8,540 bases of DNA, from assembly GCA_903853185.1 (NCBI GenBank), contig CAINSX010000173.1, positions 1 through 8,540 of the forward strand. The letters are read 5' to 3'. A program made the translations under genes and the position numbers. This stretch comes from an uncultured Opitutia bacterium. Its GTDB lineage: Bacteria > Verrucomicrobiota > Verrucomicrobiia > Opitutales > UBA953. The notes under the pieces are model-generated. The model ran no database searches and was not told the DNA's origin. It worked only from the letters and a program-made list of their open reading frames with translations. Shown in pieces: positions 7,331 through 8,540 of the stretch; position 1 is the stretch's first letter, and every line of letters starts with the position of its first letter.

Positions 7331-8467
7331 ATGTCGTTCGCCGAAGTCCATGCCGCCCATCCCTGGGACGATGTCCTGGGGTCCGTCGCGGCTAAGACCG
7401 ACGCCGATGTGCTCCGCGCGCTCGCCCGCGCCGAGGCCGACTCGGCCGACCTCGAAGACTTCAAGGCGCTGATCTCGCCGGCCGCCGCGCCGCACCTGGA
7501 ACGGATGGCCCGCCTGAGCCACGAGCGGACGCTCCGACGTTACGGCCGCACGATGCAGCTCTTCGCGCCGGCCTATCTCTCCAACGAGTGCCAGAACATC
7601 TGCACCTACTGCGGCTTCTCGGCCGGCAACAAGGTCCCGCGCCGCACGCTCAATCCAGGCGAGATCCTCCGTGAAGCGGGCGCCCTGAAGAAGCTGGGCT
7701 TCGATCACCTGCTCATCCTGACAGGCGAATCCAACAAGGTGGAAGTCCCCTATTTCGTCCAGGCCCTCGACTTGCTCCGCCCGCACTTCTCCTCTCTCTC
7801 GATGGAAGTGCAACCGATGGAGACCGCGGAATACGTCGAGCTCCGCCGCCACGGCCTCAACGCGGTGCTGGTATACCAAGAGACGTATCACCGCGAGACC
7901 TACAACGTCCACCACCCGAAGGGCCGTAAATCCGACTTCGCCTACCGCCTCGACGCGCCGGACCGCGTCGGCGCCGCGGGCGTCCATAAGATCGGCCTCG
8001 GCGCGCTCTTCGGCCTCGAGGACTGGCGCGCGGAATGTTTCTTCACGGCCCTCCACCTGCGCTGGCTCGAACGCAAACACTGGCAGAGCCGCTACAGCGT
8101 CTCGTTCCCTCGCATCCGCCCGCACGAAGGCGAGCTGCAGCCGAAGGTCGAGATGACGGATCGCGACCTAATCCAGGCGATCTGCGCCTTCCGCCTGCTG
8201 AGCTCCGAAGTCGAACTGACGCTGAGCACCCGCGAGAGCCGCAAGTTCCGCGACCACGCCTGCCGTGTGGGCGTGACGGCGATGAGCGCGGGCTCGCACA
8301 CGAATCCCGGAGGCTACGCCGAAGGCCGCGAAGCCTCGCTGGAGCAGTTCGCGATTGAAGACGACCGCTCGCCTGAAGAAGTCGCCGCGATGCTCCGCGC
8401 CCATGGCTATGAACCGGTCTGGAAAGACTGGGATCCTTCCTACGACCGCCCGGTCGCCCTCGCCTAA
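7331..8467 (+). CDS. thiH: 2-iminoacetate synthase ThiH (radical SAM)
   Basis: ThiH splits tyrosine with a 5'-deoxyadenosyl radical to dehydroglycine (2-iminoacetate) and p-cresol; ThiG uses the former to build the thiamine thiazole. The radical SAM cluster motif is C87-x3-C91-x2-C94 (CQNICTYCGF), followed by FSAGN, LTGES (130-134), VYQETYHRETYNVHHPKG (181-198), YRLDAPDRVGAAG, KIGLGALFGLEDWR (220-233), SVSFPRIRP and the C-terminal PVWKDWD (362-368). From ATG 7331 it is 378 residues, almost the E. coli ThiH length; an in-frame TTG at 7310 would add seven residues and is less likely. HydG, a close relative, carries an extra C-terminal cluster domain that is absent here. It follows gcvH by 51 bases, with no ThiG or ThiS gene and no TPP riboswitch in the gap. 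Its stop overlaps the next ATG (TAATG). Confidence 0.95.
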   Translation: MSFAEVHAAHPWDDVLGSVAAKTDADVLRALARAEADSADLEDFKALISPAAAPHLERMARLSHERTLRRYGRTMQLFAPAYLSNECQNICTYCGFSAGNKVPRRTLNPGEILREAGALKKLGFDHLLILTGESNKVEVPYFVQALDLLRPHFSSLSMEVQPMETAEYVELRRHGLNAVLVYQETYHRETYNVHHPKGRKSDFAYRLDAPDRVGAAGVHKIGLGALFGLEDWRAECFFTALHLRWLERKHWQSRYSVSFPRIRPHEGELQPKVEMTDRDLIQAICAFRLLSSEVELTLSTRESRKFRDHACRVGVTAMSAGSHTNPGGYAEGREASLEQFAIEDDRSPEEVAAMLRAHGYEPVWKDWDPSYDRPVALA

Positions 8468-8540
8468 TGAGCCCCCTCCGCGTCTGGATCGACCACGAAC
8501 AAGCCCCGGCCTGCAAGCCCGGTGCCTTTGTGAAGCTTTC
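8467..8540 (+). CDS. Start of an unidentified gene overlapping the thiH stop (truncated by window edge)
   Basis: An ATG shares its A with the thiH TAA stop and opens a frame of 24 codons to the right edge: MSPLRVWIDHEQAPACKPGA, then FVKL. The one-base overlap suggests translational coupling with thiH and membership of the same operon. The visible residues do not let me name a family; they do not look like the start of ThiS, ThiG or GcvP. Too little is visible to say more. Confidence 0.55.
   Translation, partial: MSPLRVWIDHEQAPACKPGAFVKL

Noticed and set aside
6497..8125. A 542-codon open frame on the minus strand across gcvT, gcvH and thiH
   Set aside because: It crosses three well-identified genes and their gaps, shows no domain, and is explained by GC-rich codon use.
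7331..8467. HydG (hydrogenase maturation) rather than ThiH
   Set aside because: The length of 378 residues, the PVWKDWD end and the lack of a C-terminal second cluster domain all favour ThiH.

Overview
The window is ordinary chromosomal DNA from a high-GC, aerobic, Gram-negative-type bacterium. A caa3-type cytochrome oxidase and two predicted lipoproteins are visible, and no start codon is preceded by a clear Shine-Dalgarno motif. The style fits Verrucomicrobiota (Opitutia-like), but that placement is a soft inference from gene content and protein style; no rRNA or other phylogenetic marker is present.

Layout. (1) Positions 1-2745, minus strand: cytochrome c oxidase subunit II with a fused cytochrome c domain (coxB), followed by subunit I (coxA), which runs off the left edge. 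(2) 2746-2996: a lower-GC divergent intergenic region ending in a perfect inverted repeat just before the folP start. (3) 2997-3857, plus strand: dihydropteroate synthase (folP). (4) 3900-3975, minus strand: tRNA-Thr(UGU). (5) 3976-4098: a short divergent spacer with nested inverted repeats. (6) 4099-5679, plus strand: an unusual lipoprotein made of a PEGA-like domain, a very long Ala/Lys/Glu coiled coil and a SHOCT-like tail, closed by a strong intrinsic terminator at 5701-5730. (7) 5769-8540, plus strand: an apparent operon of gcvT, gcvH, thiH and the first codons of a further gene whose ATG overlaps the thiH stop.

How the genes fit together. CoxB and CoxA form the core of a proton-pumping terminal oxidase that accepts electrons through the fused c-type heme and CuA. 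FolP makes the folate backbone. GcvT and GcvH use tetrahydrofolate and lipoate to break down glycine. ThiH makes dehydroglycine for the thiazole half of thiamine. The P protein (GcvP), ThiG and ThiS are not in the window.

No mobile element, CRISPR array, defence system or secondary-metabolite cluster was seen. The items most worth a second look are the coiled-coil lipoprotein, the placement of thiH behind gcvTH, and two inverted-repeat structures in the spacers.
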